This document shows, in pieces, positions 6,993-12,625 of a stretch of DNA of 13,386 nt. Source of the DNA: UBA668 sp043740085 (GTDB taxonomy: Bacteria > Actinomycetota > Acidimicrobiia > Acidimicrobiales > Ilumatobacteraceae); the NCBI GenBank assembly GCA_043740085.1, contig JAYUCY010000155.1:1-13386 (forward strand), given 5' to 3'. Within the stretch, counting starts at the first letter, position 1. Each line of letters opens with the position of its first letter. Under the pieces are notes generated by a model that saw nothing but the letters and a program-made list of their open reading frames with translations, ran no database searches and was not told the DNA's origin. The translations under genes and the position numbers were made by a program.

Positions 6993-7531
6993 GCCTTCAG
7001 GATCTGAAAGCAGTCGAGTCGTTCGACGCCTGGGCCGATGCCCAGCTCGAACGGTTGCGCGGCAACCAGGCCGCGGATGTGGTCTTCACGACTGCCAGCG
7101 AACTGGGTGACTTCAGCCTCATCTGGCACTTTGTCGGCGCCGTGCGCGGCCTCACCAGCGATCATCACGCCAACCAGGCATTCATCTTCTCGGCACTCAT
7201 CGGCGCCGAGAGCCTCATCGTCAACCAGGGCATCAAGCGCCTGTTTCGCCGCACCCGGCCCACCGAGACGGGCGACCCGCGCTACCCCGTGCGTCAGCCA
7301 TCCACCAGCAGCTTCCCCAGTGGTCACGCGTCGTCCGCGTTCTTCGCCGCCACCATCCTCACCGCCTGGAGCGGCGCTTTTACCGCGCCTGCCTGGTTCG
7401 CGCTGGCCGGCGTAGTCGGCACCAGCCGCGCCTACGTGCGCATCCACCACCCCAGCGATGTGGTCGGCGGCGCAGTTGTCGGCCTCATCCTCGGCCAGGC
7501 AGCCCTCACCGCCCTACGCGCCATCGGCTAG
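6989..7531 (+). CDS. PAP2-family membrane phosphatase
   Basis: Starting at GTG 6989, which overlaps the nuclease stop by four bases (GTGA), the product is 180 residues. The three phosphatase motifs are complete: KRLFRRTRP (83-91), PSGH (110-113) and SRAYVRIHHPSD (146-157, SR-x5-H-x3-D), with H113 and H153 as the catalytic pair. Hydrophobic segments near 65-80, 116-127, 134-146 and 158-177 indicate an integral membrane enzyme. The family removes phosphate from lipids such as phosphatidic acid, prenyl diphosphates or phosphatidylglycerophosphate; the substrate cannot be told from sequence. No ribosome binding site precedes the GTG, in keeping with coupling to the nuclease. A small hairpin with GAAACG/CGTTTC arms (7573-7589) lies 41 bases after the stop. 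Confidence 0.9.
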   Translation: MSLQDLKAVESFDAWADAQLERLRGNQAADVVFTTASELGDFSLIWHFVGAVRGLTSDHHANQAFIFSALIGAESLIVNQGIKRLFRRTRPTETGDPRYPVRQPSTSSFPSGHASSAFFAATILTAWSGAFTAPAWFALAGVVGTSRAYVRIHHPSDVVGGAVVGLILGQAALTALRAIG

Positions 7532-7572
7532 CGGTGCGTCGCGAGACTGATGACGTCGACAGTCTGCAACGA

Positions 7573-7589
7573 GAAACGCTCTTCGTTTC
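7573..7589. terminator. Small hairpin after the PAP2 gene
   Basis: GAAACG (7573-7578) and CGTTTC (7584-7589) pair around a five-base loop, 41 bases past the PAP2 stop. The stem is short and no T-run follows, so it is a weak terminator candidate. Confidence 0.3.
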
Positions 7590-7654
7590 GCTTGCCACAA
7601 GCGCACATCGGGCATCATCCGGGTGATCCAGTCGACGCGGCCTGGCCGACCTTT

Positions 7655-7918
7655 CTAGGCTTTCCCAGAACCGAACGTCATCTTCTGGGAAAACCCGATT
7701 GAACCGACCCCACCCGTTGTCATCGACACCCGTAGCTGCCGCTCGGGATCGGGCATTCGGAACGAGATGATTTCAGGCTGGGTTCTCGACCCCGAACGGA
7801 TCTGGTCGCGATTTGTTCCGCCATCCGAGACGAATTGCAACCGGAATCCGACAGGACGACTGGGCACCAGCGCGTCAATGAGCGCTGGACAAAGGCTGCC
7901 CCTTCGGGCACTCTGCAC
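7655..7918 (-). CDS. Doubtful hypothetical protein or gene remnant
   Basis: The minus strand is open for 87 codons from ATG 7918 to TAG at 7655-7657. The later part, from about residue 22 on (VGFRLQFVSDGG, RTQPEIISFRMPDPERQLRV, TGGVGSIGFSQKM), reads like ordinary soluble protein. No family is recognised, and third-position G+C is only moderate. No ribosome binding site or TANNNT box of the local pattern stands out before it. Palindrome E overlaps its last codons, just as other palindromes in this window mark gene 3' ends, and that is the best argument for it. It may be the 3' remnant of a longer gene, since its upstream side runs into the GNAT relic. Confidence 0.25.
   Translation of the reverse strand: MQSARRGSLCPALIDALVPSRPVGFRLQFVSDGGTNRDQIRSGSRTQPEIISFRMPDPERQLRVSMTTGGVGSIGFSQKMTFGSGKA
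7661..7692. repeat. Palindrome E
   Basis: Perfect ten-base arms TTTCCCAGAA (7661-7670) and TTCTGGGAAA (7683-7692) enclose a 12-base loop that reads GATGACGTTCGG on the minus strand. The GAC...CGG core matches the loops of palindromes A-D, while the stem is unrelated. It lies at the 3' end of the doubtful minus-strand frame. Confidence 0.55.
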
Positions 7919-7921
7919 CAG

Positions 7922-8208
7922 GTGAACTGTGTGGTACGAGAACTTGCTCTCGACGAGTACGCGGTCGCGCGCCGCATGATTGCAACCACCTTTGCGGACG
8001 AGCCATTTGCGTACGGCATGTTTGGTGACTTGTGACCGCCGGAGTGAACACTGTCGTTCTCCTGTGCCTCACCGCCCGAGAGCGCTTCTATGAGCGCTTC
8101 GGATTTCGACGATTGACCGAGTTCCCGGATCCTGGTGGGTCGGACTTGCGATCCGTGCTGATGCGACTCGATCAACACGAACACTCGACCGGGCCTCACC
8201 CAACTTGA
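7922..8208 (+). pseudogene. Broken GNAT acetyltransferase (N- and C-terminal ends only)
   Basis: The first piece, from GTG 7922 to TGA 8033-8035, encodes VRELALDEYAVARRMI followed by TTFADEPFAYGMFGD, the usual N-terminal start of a GNAT N-acetyltransferase. The second piece, open from about 8044 to TGA 8206-8208 in another frame, encodes ARERFYERFGFRRLTEF and then SVLMRLDQ, the usual last helix and strand (fYerfGFr). A whole GNAT has about 150-200 residues; here only about 37 plus 45 are recognisable. The central acetyl-CoA-binding RxxGxG/A region is gone. A deletion combined with a frame change explains this best. It cannot be an active enzyme. A two-gene arrangement is unlikely because each half lacks a full fold. 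Confidence 0.7.
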
Positions 8209-8264
8209 TCCTGGACTCCAACTGCCCGTGATCATCGGCTAGATCTGATTGCACTGCGATGCCG

Positions 8265-8270
8265 TAGTGT
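8265..8270 (+). promoter_or_regulatory. Candidate -10 box of the WS/DGAT gene
   Basis: TAGTGT ends six bases before the ATG at 8277, in leaderless spacing with no ribosome binding site. Confidence 0.45.
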
Positions 8271-8276
8271 CGGCGT

Positions 8277-9665
8277 ATGGCTGAGCTGCATTTCGACCGT
8301 AAAATGAGCGACGCGGAAGGGCTGATGTGGCGGCTGGAGAAGGACCCGCACCTCAGTAGCACCTTCGCCAACGTCACCGTGCTCGACAAGTCTCCGAACT
8401 TCGACTTGTTCCTGCGCCGGATGGAACGAGCCACGTACGCGGTCCCACGCCTTCGCCAGCGAGTGCAGCCTGCGCCCGCCAACCTCAGCGCGCCGACGTG
8501 GGTGGACGATTCCAACTTCGAGCTGCGCTACCACGTCCGTCACATCGCGCTTCCGAAGCCGGGCACAATGCGACAACTACTCGACCTGGCCAGCTTGATT
8601 GCGTGCGACGCGTTCGATCGCACCCGACCGCTGTGGCAGTTCGTGATCGTTGATGGGTTGCGCGGAGGTAAGAGCGCCCTCATCCAAAAGATGCATCACA
8701 CGATCGTCGATGGTGAGGGTGGCGTGCAGCTGAGCCTGCAGTTCCTCGACTTCGAACGCGATGTCGCCGAGCTATCGCCGTTGGACCCCGAGCTGATCGC
8801 CGCTGCAAACAAGGCCACCGCCGAGAACGTTCCAGCTCCCGACTTTTTGCGCGACATGCTCAACGGCGGCCTGCGCATGCCGATCGGATTGCTGAAGCAG
8901 ATCAAGGATCTGTTGATGGACCCCACCGGTATTCCGGAGGCGGGCTCTGCCGCAGCCGACACGGTGCGCGGCGTGATGCAGCAGCTGGGCGACACCGAGG
9001 GAGCGCATTCCCCGCTGTGGACCAAGCGGTCGCTGCATCGCCGAATGGAAGTGCTGCGGGCACCGTTCGGCGAGACGCGTGCGGCGGCCAAGCGGTTGGG
9101 CGGCACGCTCAACACCGCGTTCCTCGCCTCGGCTGCGGAAGCGGCCGGCCGCTACCACCGCGAGATGGGCTCACCCGTCGAGCTGCTTCGTTCCAGCATG
9201 GCCATCAGCACTCGCACCGAAACCTCGGGCGCAAACGCCTTCTCGCTGGCCCGCATGTTGGTTCCCACGGGCGACATGCCGATCGGTGAACGCTTCGCCG
9301 CAATCCAGGCCGCGGCCGGTGCAGCGAAGGAAGCCAGTGCGACCGCGTCGCTGGACACACTGGCCGCCGTTGCGGCTGCGCTGCCCACAAGTATGATCAC
9401 GCGACTCGCGCGCCAACAGGCACAGACCGTTGACTTCGCGACCAGCAACGTTCGCGGGGCCCCAATGCCGATGTACCTCTGCGGCGCACAGATGCTGGAG
9501 AACTATCCGGTCGGCCCATTGGGCGGTGTCGCGTTCAACCTCACGCTGCTCAGCTACAACCACAGCCTGGACATGGGCGTCAACATCGACACCGCGGCCG
9601 TGACGGAGCCACAGCTGCTGCACGATTGCCTGGTGCGCGCGTTCAAAGACTTGCTCGCCGCGTAA
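8277..9665 (+). CDS. Wax ester synthase / diacylglycerol acyltransferase (WS/DGAT)
   Basis: The 462-residue protein has the full length and pattern of the bacterial WS/DGAT family. These enzymes move an acyl group from acyl-CoA to a long-chain alcohol or to diacylglycerol and so make storage wax esters or triacylglycerol at the membrane and lipid-body surface. The active-site motif HHxxxDG is KMHHTIVDGEGG with H140, H141, D145 and G146. RPLWQFVIVDGL (117-128) is the conserved PLW strand. The C-terminal half (about 300-460) is the DUF1298 domain, with SNVRGAPMPMYLCGAQ, ENYPVGPLGG and SYNHSLDMGVNID. It would draw on the same acyl-CoA pool as the catabolic genes upstream. It is transcribed alone and converges on a 56-codon gene, with two hairpins between them. 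Confidence 0.94.
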   Translation: MAELHFDRKMSDAEGLMWRLEKDPHLSSTFANVTVLDKSPNFDLFLRRMERATYAVPRLRQRVQPAPANLSAPTWVDDSNFELRYHVRHIALPKPGTMRQLLDLASLIACDAFDRTRPLWQFVIVDGLRGGKSALIQKMHHTIVDGEGGVQLSLQFLDFERDVAELSPLDPELIAAANKATAENVPAPDFLRDMLNGGLRMPIGLLKQIKDLLMDPTGIPEAGSAAADTVRGVMQQLGDTEGAHSPLWTKRSLHRRMEVLRAPFGETRAAAKRLGGTLNTAFLASAAEAAGRYHREMGSPVELLRSSMAISTRTETSGANAFSLARMLVPTGDMPIGERFAAIQAAAGAAKEASATASLDTLAAVAAALPTSMITRLARQQAQTVDFATSNVRGAPMPMYLCGAQMLENYPVGPLGGVAFNLTLLSYNHSLDMGVNIDTAAVTEPQLLHDCLVRAFKDLLAA

Positions 9666-9713
9666 AAGTATTGCTCGCGGCGCGGTAGTCGGCGGCGGAA
9701 CCAGCTGCCGCCG
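9656..9713. terminator. Two G+C-rich hairpins between convergent genes
   Basis: CGCCGCG (9656-9662) pairs with CGCGGCG (9676-9682) across the WS/DGAT stop. CGGCGGC (9690-9696) pairs with GCCGCCG (9707-9713). Both lie between the convergent WS/DGAT and 56-codon genes, a natural place for a bidirectional terminator. No T-runs are present. An imperfect direct repeat beginning TTGCTCGC (9651 and 9671) brackets the stop codon. Confidence 0.45.
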
Positions 9714-9727
9714 CAGCGGCTCGTGGG

Positions 9728-9898
9728 TCAGACCGGGGCGGGGACTGCGTGCTGCGGCATGGTGAGCAGCGTGCGCACATCAAGCAGCACGTCGGTGATT
9801 TCACCCGACGACACCAACTCTCGGCTCATCATCTGCGAAAGGGCCTTGTCAATCACGCTCAAGGCCTCGTGGATGACGGCATCGGTGGTCTCGGTCAC
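9728..9898 (-). CDS. Small acidic protein of unknown function, 56 residues
   Basis: On the minus strand a GTG at 9898 opens 56 codons ending in TGA at 9728-9730. A strong Shine-Dalgarno sequence, GAAGGAG, sits about eight bases before it, the best ribosome binding site in the window. The product begins MTETTDAVIHEALSVIDKAL and continues with SQMMSRELVSSGEITDVLLD and VRTLLT before a short PAPV tail. It is predicted to be mostly helical, soluble and acidic, with no membrane segment or cysteine. The pattern RELVSSGEITDVLLDVRTLL feels familiar from short actinobacterial hypothetical proteins, but no function is known to me. Codon usage is G/C-ending, as in its neighbours. The gene is divergent from the SDR at 10053 and convergent with WS/DGAT. 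Confidence 0.72.
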   Translation of the reverse strand: MTETTDAVIHEALSVIDKALSQMMSRELVSSGEITDVLLDVRTLLTMPQHAVPAPV

Positions 9899-9902
9899 TG
9901 TG

Positions 9903-9909
9903 CTTCTCC
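9903..9909 (-). promoter_or_regulatory. Strong Shine-Dalgarno site that fixes the GTG start of the 56-codon gene
   Basis: The minus strand reads GAAGGAGAAGCACAGTG. The AAGGAG core is about eight bases ahead of the GTG at 9898, near ideal spacing, and argues that this very short frame is translated. Confidence 0.65.
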
Positions 9910-9928
9910 TTCACGGACTGGCGTGTCA

Positions 9929-9976
9929 CGAACGTACATCGTTCGCTGCGCTTCACAGGGCATGGTAGCGCCATGC
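9929..9976. promoter_or_regulatory. Two spaced inverted repeats in a divergent promoter region
   Basis: CGAACG (9929-9934) with CGTTCG (9940-9945), and GCATGG (9960-9965) with CCATGC (9971-9976), each have six-base arms and a five-base spacer. Their centres are 31 bases apart, about three helical turns. They lie between the divergent 56-codon and SDR genes and could be regulator sites or promoter-region hairpins. The arms differ in sequence, so one shared protein is not certain. Confidence 0.35.
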
Positions 9977-10039
9977 TCGACGAACAATTGCGGAACCGAC
10001 ATGCCATCACCGTTCCCTTGTGTGGCTGCCGTCACCGCC

Positions 10040-10045
10040 TACGCT
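10040..10045 (+). promoter_or_regulatory. Candidate -10 box of the second SDR
   Basis: TACGCT ends seven bases before the ATG at 10053. This supports ATG 10053 over an in-frame GTG at 10020, which lies upstream of the box and would not be on the message. Confidence 0.45.
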
Positions 10046-10052
10046 GCGCCAG

Positions 10053-10862
10053 ATGGAACTCATGGGGAAACACGTAGTCATCACCGGGGCCGCCGGCGGA
10101 ATTGGTGAAGGGCTCGCCGAGCGATTCCATGCCGAGGGCGCCCGCGTTGTCATCGCCGACATGCAGGAGGCCGCCGCCGGCGTTGTGGCCAACCGGCTCA
10201 ATGCGCTGCGGCCCGGCAGTGCGCTCGCGGTCGGCGCCGACGTGGGCACCGAGGAGGGCAACCGCATCCTGATTGACACAGCCGAGCATGCGTTCGGCCC
10301 GATTGATCTGTTCTTCGCCAACGCCGGCGTCGGCATTGGCCACGGGCCGGAGAGCCCCGAGTCGGAGTGGGAGCTTGCGTTCAACGTCAACGTGCACGCC
10401 CACCGTTGGGCGGCGAAGTACCTCCTGCCGGGATGGCTCGAACGAGGTGAGGGCTACTTCTGCTCCACCGCCTCGGCTGCTGGCTTGCTCAGCCAGATCG
10501 GTTCGGCCCCGTACAGCCTCACCAAACACGCCGCAGTGGCCTTCGCCGAGTGGATGAGCATCACCTACGGCGACGCTGGCATCCGGGTCAGCTGCCTGTG
10601 CCCCCAGGGCGTCAACACCGCCATGCTGCGCGCCGGCGACGACCCTGCCACGGGCATCAGCAGCAGCGTGGTCCGTTCGGCCGGCCGAGTGTTGGAGCCC
10701 GCTGAAGTGGCCGAGGTTGTTATTGCCACCATCAACGCCGAGACGTTCCTGATCCTGCCGCATCCCGAGGTGCTCACCTACCTGCAACGCAAGTCCGGCG
10801 ACTACGACCGTTGGCTGGCCGGCATGCGCAAGCTGCAAGCCCGCATGCTCGCCGGCGCCTGA
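10053..10862 (+). CDS. Short-chain dehydrogenase/reductase
   Basis: From ATG 10053 the protein has 269 residues; ATG 10062 is also possible. Classical SDR features are TGAAGGIG (11-18), the acidic end of strand 2 in VVIADM (D36, suggesting NAD rather than NADP), NAG (90-92) and the catalytic S141, Y154 and K158 in SAPYSLTKHA. CPQGVNTAML (183-192) is the usual PG-like segment after strand 6. The C-terminal stretch from LPHPEVLTYLQRKSGDYDRW (235-254) is a substrate-cap-like region seen in many actinobacterial oxidoreductases of unknown substrate. It differs from the MFE2-type SDR in this window. An 88-residue gene follows after 23 bases and may share its transcript. Confidence 0.88.
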   Translation: MELMGKHVVITGAAGGIGEGLAERFHAEGARVVIADMQEAAAGVVANRLNALRPGSALAVGADVGTEEGNRILIDTAEHAFGPIDLFFANAGVGIGHGPESPESEWELAFNVNVHAHRWAAKYLLPGWLERGEGYFCSTASAAGLLSQIGSAPYSLTKHAAVAFAEWMSITYGDAGIRVSCLCPQGVNTAMLRAGDDPATGISSSVVRSAGRVLEPAEVAEVVIATINAETFLILPHPEVLTYLQRKSGDYDRWLAGMRKLQARMLAGA

Positions 10863-10885
10863 TCGACCATGAGTGACGCAACGAC

Positions 10886-11152
10886 GTGATCGATGCAACG
10901 AACCTGCAGCGCCTTGGTTTGCGTGCCGGTGAACCGGTGCGCTTTCGCAAGGGCGATGGCGGCCGTTGGTTCTCCGGCAAGATGTCCGGCGTCGCCATCG
11001 ACGGCAGCATCACCTTCTTCGATGCCAACGGCGCCGCCCGTAGCCTGCGCGCCGAGCGGGTGGAGGTCCGGCGGTCAGGCGGCCGCGGCCGCCTGACCTG
11101 GCAGACCGTCAGCGACGTAGCAATCACCTGGGAGCAACTGCAGCTCTGGTGA
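10886..11152 (+). CDS. Small protein of unknown function with an SH3-barrel-like core, 88 residues
   Basis: The frame from GTG 10886 encodes a compact, charged protein. LRAGEPVRFRKGDGGRWFSG (12-31) is followed by VAIDGSITFFDANG and AARSLRAERVEVRR, an alternating beta pattern like a small barrel. It closes with TWQTVSDVAITWEQLQLW, a tail reminiscent of short actinobacterial hypothetical proteins ending in TEQLxLW. There are no cysteines or membrane segments. The function is unknown; a nucleic-acid or protein-binding barrel is only a guess. It starts 23 bases after the SDR and probably shares its message. A six-codon frame from ATG 10869 ends in TGA overlapping this GTG (GTGA), so initiation could be coupled. 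Its DNA includes a perfect 26-bp palindrome at 11073-11098. Confidence 0.7.
   Translation: MIDATNLQRLGLRAGEPVRFRKGDGGRWFSGKMSGVAIDGSITFFDANGAARSLRAERVEVRRSGGRGRLTWQTVSDVAITWEQLQLW
11073..11098. repeat. Perfect 26-bp palindrome with no spacer
   Basis: GGTCAGGCGGCCG (11073-11085) is followed at once by its exact reverse complement (11086-11098). The run lies inside the coding frame of the 88-residue protein (codons for RSGGRGRLT), 54 bases before its stop, and contains a GCGGCCGC core. As RNA it would fold into an 11-bp G+C-rich stem with a tetraloop; as DNA it is a symmetrical protein site or cruciform candidate. Confidence 0.8.
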
Positions 11153-11181
11153 TCGTCGCCAACCTCGCGCTGGAGATGGCA

Positions 11182-11187
11182 CACTCT
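11182..11187 (+). promoter_or_regulatory. Weak -10 box of the beta-glucosidase gene
   Basis: CACTCT ends seven bases before the ATG at 11195. It keeps the A and final T of TANNNT and the local spacing but lacks the first T. The gene could also be read through from the 88-codon gene 42 bases upstream. Confidence 0.3.
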
Positions 11188-11194
11188 CCCGGCC

Positions 11195-12625
11195 ATGAGT
11201 GAACGACCCGCGATCACGTTTCCCGACGGCTTCCTGTGGGGGGCGGCTACCGCCAGTTACCAGATCGAGGGTGCCGCTCACGCTGGCGGGCGTGGCCTGA
11301 GTGTGTGGGACACGTTCTCGCACACCGAGGGCAAGGTGGCCAACCGCCACACCGGCGACGTCGCCTGCGACCACTACAACCGCGTCGAGCAGGACGTGGG
11401 GATGATGTCCGACCTGGGCCTGCAGTCGTACCGCTTCTCCATCTCGTGGTCGCGGGTGATGCCCGATGGCCGTGGTGACGTCAATGCCGAAGGGCTTGCG
11501 TTCTACAACCGCCTCGTCGACCAGCTGCTGAGCCACGGCATCACACCGTGCCCGACGCTGTTCCACTGGGACCTTCCCCAGGGGCTGGAGGACATCGGCG
11601 GTTTCCGCAACCGCGACACGGTGAGCTGGTTCGGTGACTATGCCGCGCTGATGGCACGCGAGCTGGGTGACCGCGTCTCGATGTGGTCGACGTTCAACGA
11701 ACCGTGGTGCTACGCGTACCTCGGTCACGCTGCCGGCCAGCACGCACCGGGCCTCATCGACCCGCACGCGGCCGTCACCGTTGCGCACCACGAGCTGCTC
11801 GCGCACGGCCTGGCAGTTCAGGCGATGCGCGCCGAACGCGACTCACTGCAGCTGGGCATTGTCATCAACCCGTCCAACGTTGCCAGCGAGGGAACGCCGC
11901 CCGCACCCGAGCGGCAGATGCAGTTGATCGATGCCATCCACAATCGGTGGTGGTTCGACGCGACCTTGCGCGGCGAATACCCCGCCGACCTCCTGGAGTC
12001 GTACGGCTCACTGGCCGATGCCATCCAGCCAGGCGACCTCGAAACCATCGCCCAGCCGCTCGACTGGATGGGCATCAACTACTACTTCGACATCCTCGTC
12101 CGCGGCATCGAGGACGACGACGCCACCACACGTATGCTCGCCTACCCGACCGTGACCGGTGTAACGGAGGCCGCCGAGCGCGACGTGCACACCGATATGG
12201 GTTGGCCGATCACGCCGCAGGGCTTCACCGAGCTGTTGGTGCGACTGCACAACGACTACCCCAACATGCCGCCGATCTTCATCACCGAGAACGGCGCCGC
12301 GTACGACGACCCTGTGGTCGAAGGCCGCTGCGCCGACCCGCGCCGAATCGAATACCTGGACCAGCACCTACGCTCGCTGAAAGCAGCGATCGATGCCGGC
12401 GTCGATGTGCGCGGCTACTACCAGTGGTCGCTGATGGACAACTTCGAATGGTCGCTGGGTTACGACAAGCGCTTCGGCCTCGTGCACGTCGACTTCGACA
12501 CGCTGCAGCGCACCCCACGCGACAGCGCCTACTGGTACCGCGACGTCATTCGGGCCAACGCCGTCCAACCCGAGGGTTTCGGTGACATACGGCGCGGTCG
12601 AAACCCTCGATCGAAGGCCGTTTAG
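11195..12625 (+). CDS. GH1 family beta-glucosidase
   Basis: The 476-residue protein is a glycoside hydrolase family 1 (beta/alpha)8 barrel, likely cytoplasmic since no signal peptide is present. It hydrolyses terminal beta-glucosides or related sugars with retention. The N-terminal signature FLWGAATASYQIEG (13-26) includes Q23. FHWDLP (123-128) gives H124, TFNEPW (166-171) gives the acid/base E169, and ITENGA (363-368) gives the nucleophile E365. WSLMDNFEW (411-419) supplies E418 and W419, which bind the sugar. Typical GH1 proteins end soon after the WYRDVI helix (447-452). Here the last 17 or so residues (GFGDIRRGRNPRSKAV) are encoded by a repeat-family palindrome at 12571-12609 and look like an acquired tail. 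The TAG stop overlaps by four bases the TAA of the convergent GTPase gene. No transporter or regulator gene for sugars is adjacent. Confidence 0.95.
   Translation: MSERPAITFPDGFLWGAATASYQIEGAAHAGGRGLSVWDTFSHTEGKVANRHTGDVACDHYNRVEQDVGMMSDLGLQSYRFSISWSRVMPDGRGDVNAEGLAFYNRLVDQLLSHGITPCPTLFHWDLPQGLEDIGGFRNRDTVSWFGDYAALMARELGDRVSMWSTFNEPWCYAYLGHAAGQHAPGLIDPHAAVTVAHHELLAHGLAVQAMRAERDSLQLGIVINPSNVASEGTPPAPERQMQLIDAIHNRWWFDATLRGEYPADLLESYGSLADAIQPGDLETIAQPLDWMGINYYFDILVRGIEDDDATTRMLAYPTVTGVTEAAERDVHTDMGWPITPQGFTELLVRLHNDYPNMPPIFITENGAAYDDPVVEGRCADPRRIEYLDQHLRSLKAAIDAGVDVRGYYQWSLMDNFEWSLGYDKRFGLVHVDFDTLQRTPRDSAYWYRDVIRANAVQPEGFGDIRRGRNPRSKAV
12571..12609. repeat. Palindrome C at the convergent beta-glucosidase / GTPase ends
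   Basis: Perfect 11-base arms CGAGGGTTTCG (12571-12581) and CGAAACCCTCG (12599-12609) enclose a 17-base loop beginning GTGACATACGGCGCGG. The loop and stem closely match the reverse complement of palindrome B. It lies inside the last codons of the beta-glucosidase, 13 bases before its TAG, and just past the 3' end of the opposing GTPase gene, so it could terminate both transcripts. Confidence 0.8.

Larger units (their letters stand above)
7532..8276. other. 745-base stretch without an intact, confident gene
   Basis: Between the PAP2 and WS/DGAT genes no normal-length, well-coded frame exists. The stretch holds a small hairpin (7573-7589), palindrome E (7661-7692), a doubtful 87-codon minus-strand frame and the two ends of a broken GNAT acetyltransferase. 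Third-position G+C bias is weaker than in the flanking genes. It looks like a decaying or formerly mobile segment, but no transposase, tRNA or direct-repeat boundary was seen. Confidence 0.6.

Noticed and set aside
7720..8235. 171-codon minus-strand frame opposite the GNAT relic
   Set aside because: It has low-complexity, Ser/Arg-rich composition, and the opposite strand shows clear GNAT similarity, so it is a shadow frame.
7532..8276. Insertion sequence or integrated element
   Set aside because: No transposase or integrase fragment, tRNA edge or flanking target-site duplication was seen. Gene decay alone explains the stretch.
9929..9945. SOS (LexA) box ahead of the 56-codon gene, suggested by CGAAC and GTTCG
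   Set aside because: Actinobacterial LexA boxes have GAAC and GTTC four bases apart; here the gap is seven bases, so it does not fit.
10020..10052. GTG 10020 as start of the second SDR
   Set aside because: It lies upstream of the TACGCT box and adds a proline-rich stretch before the first beta strand that SDRs lack.
9899..10052. tRNA gene in the divergent spacer
   Set aside because: The small hairpins do not form a cloverleaf, and no T-loop GGTTCRANNC sequence is present.
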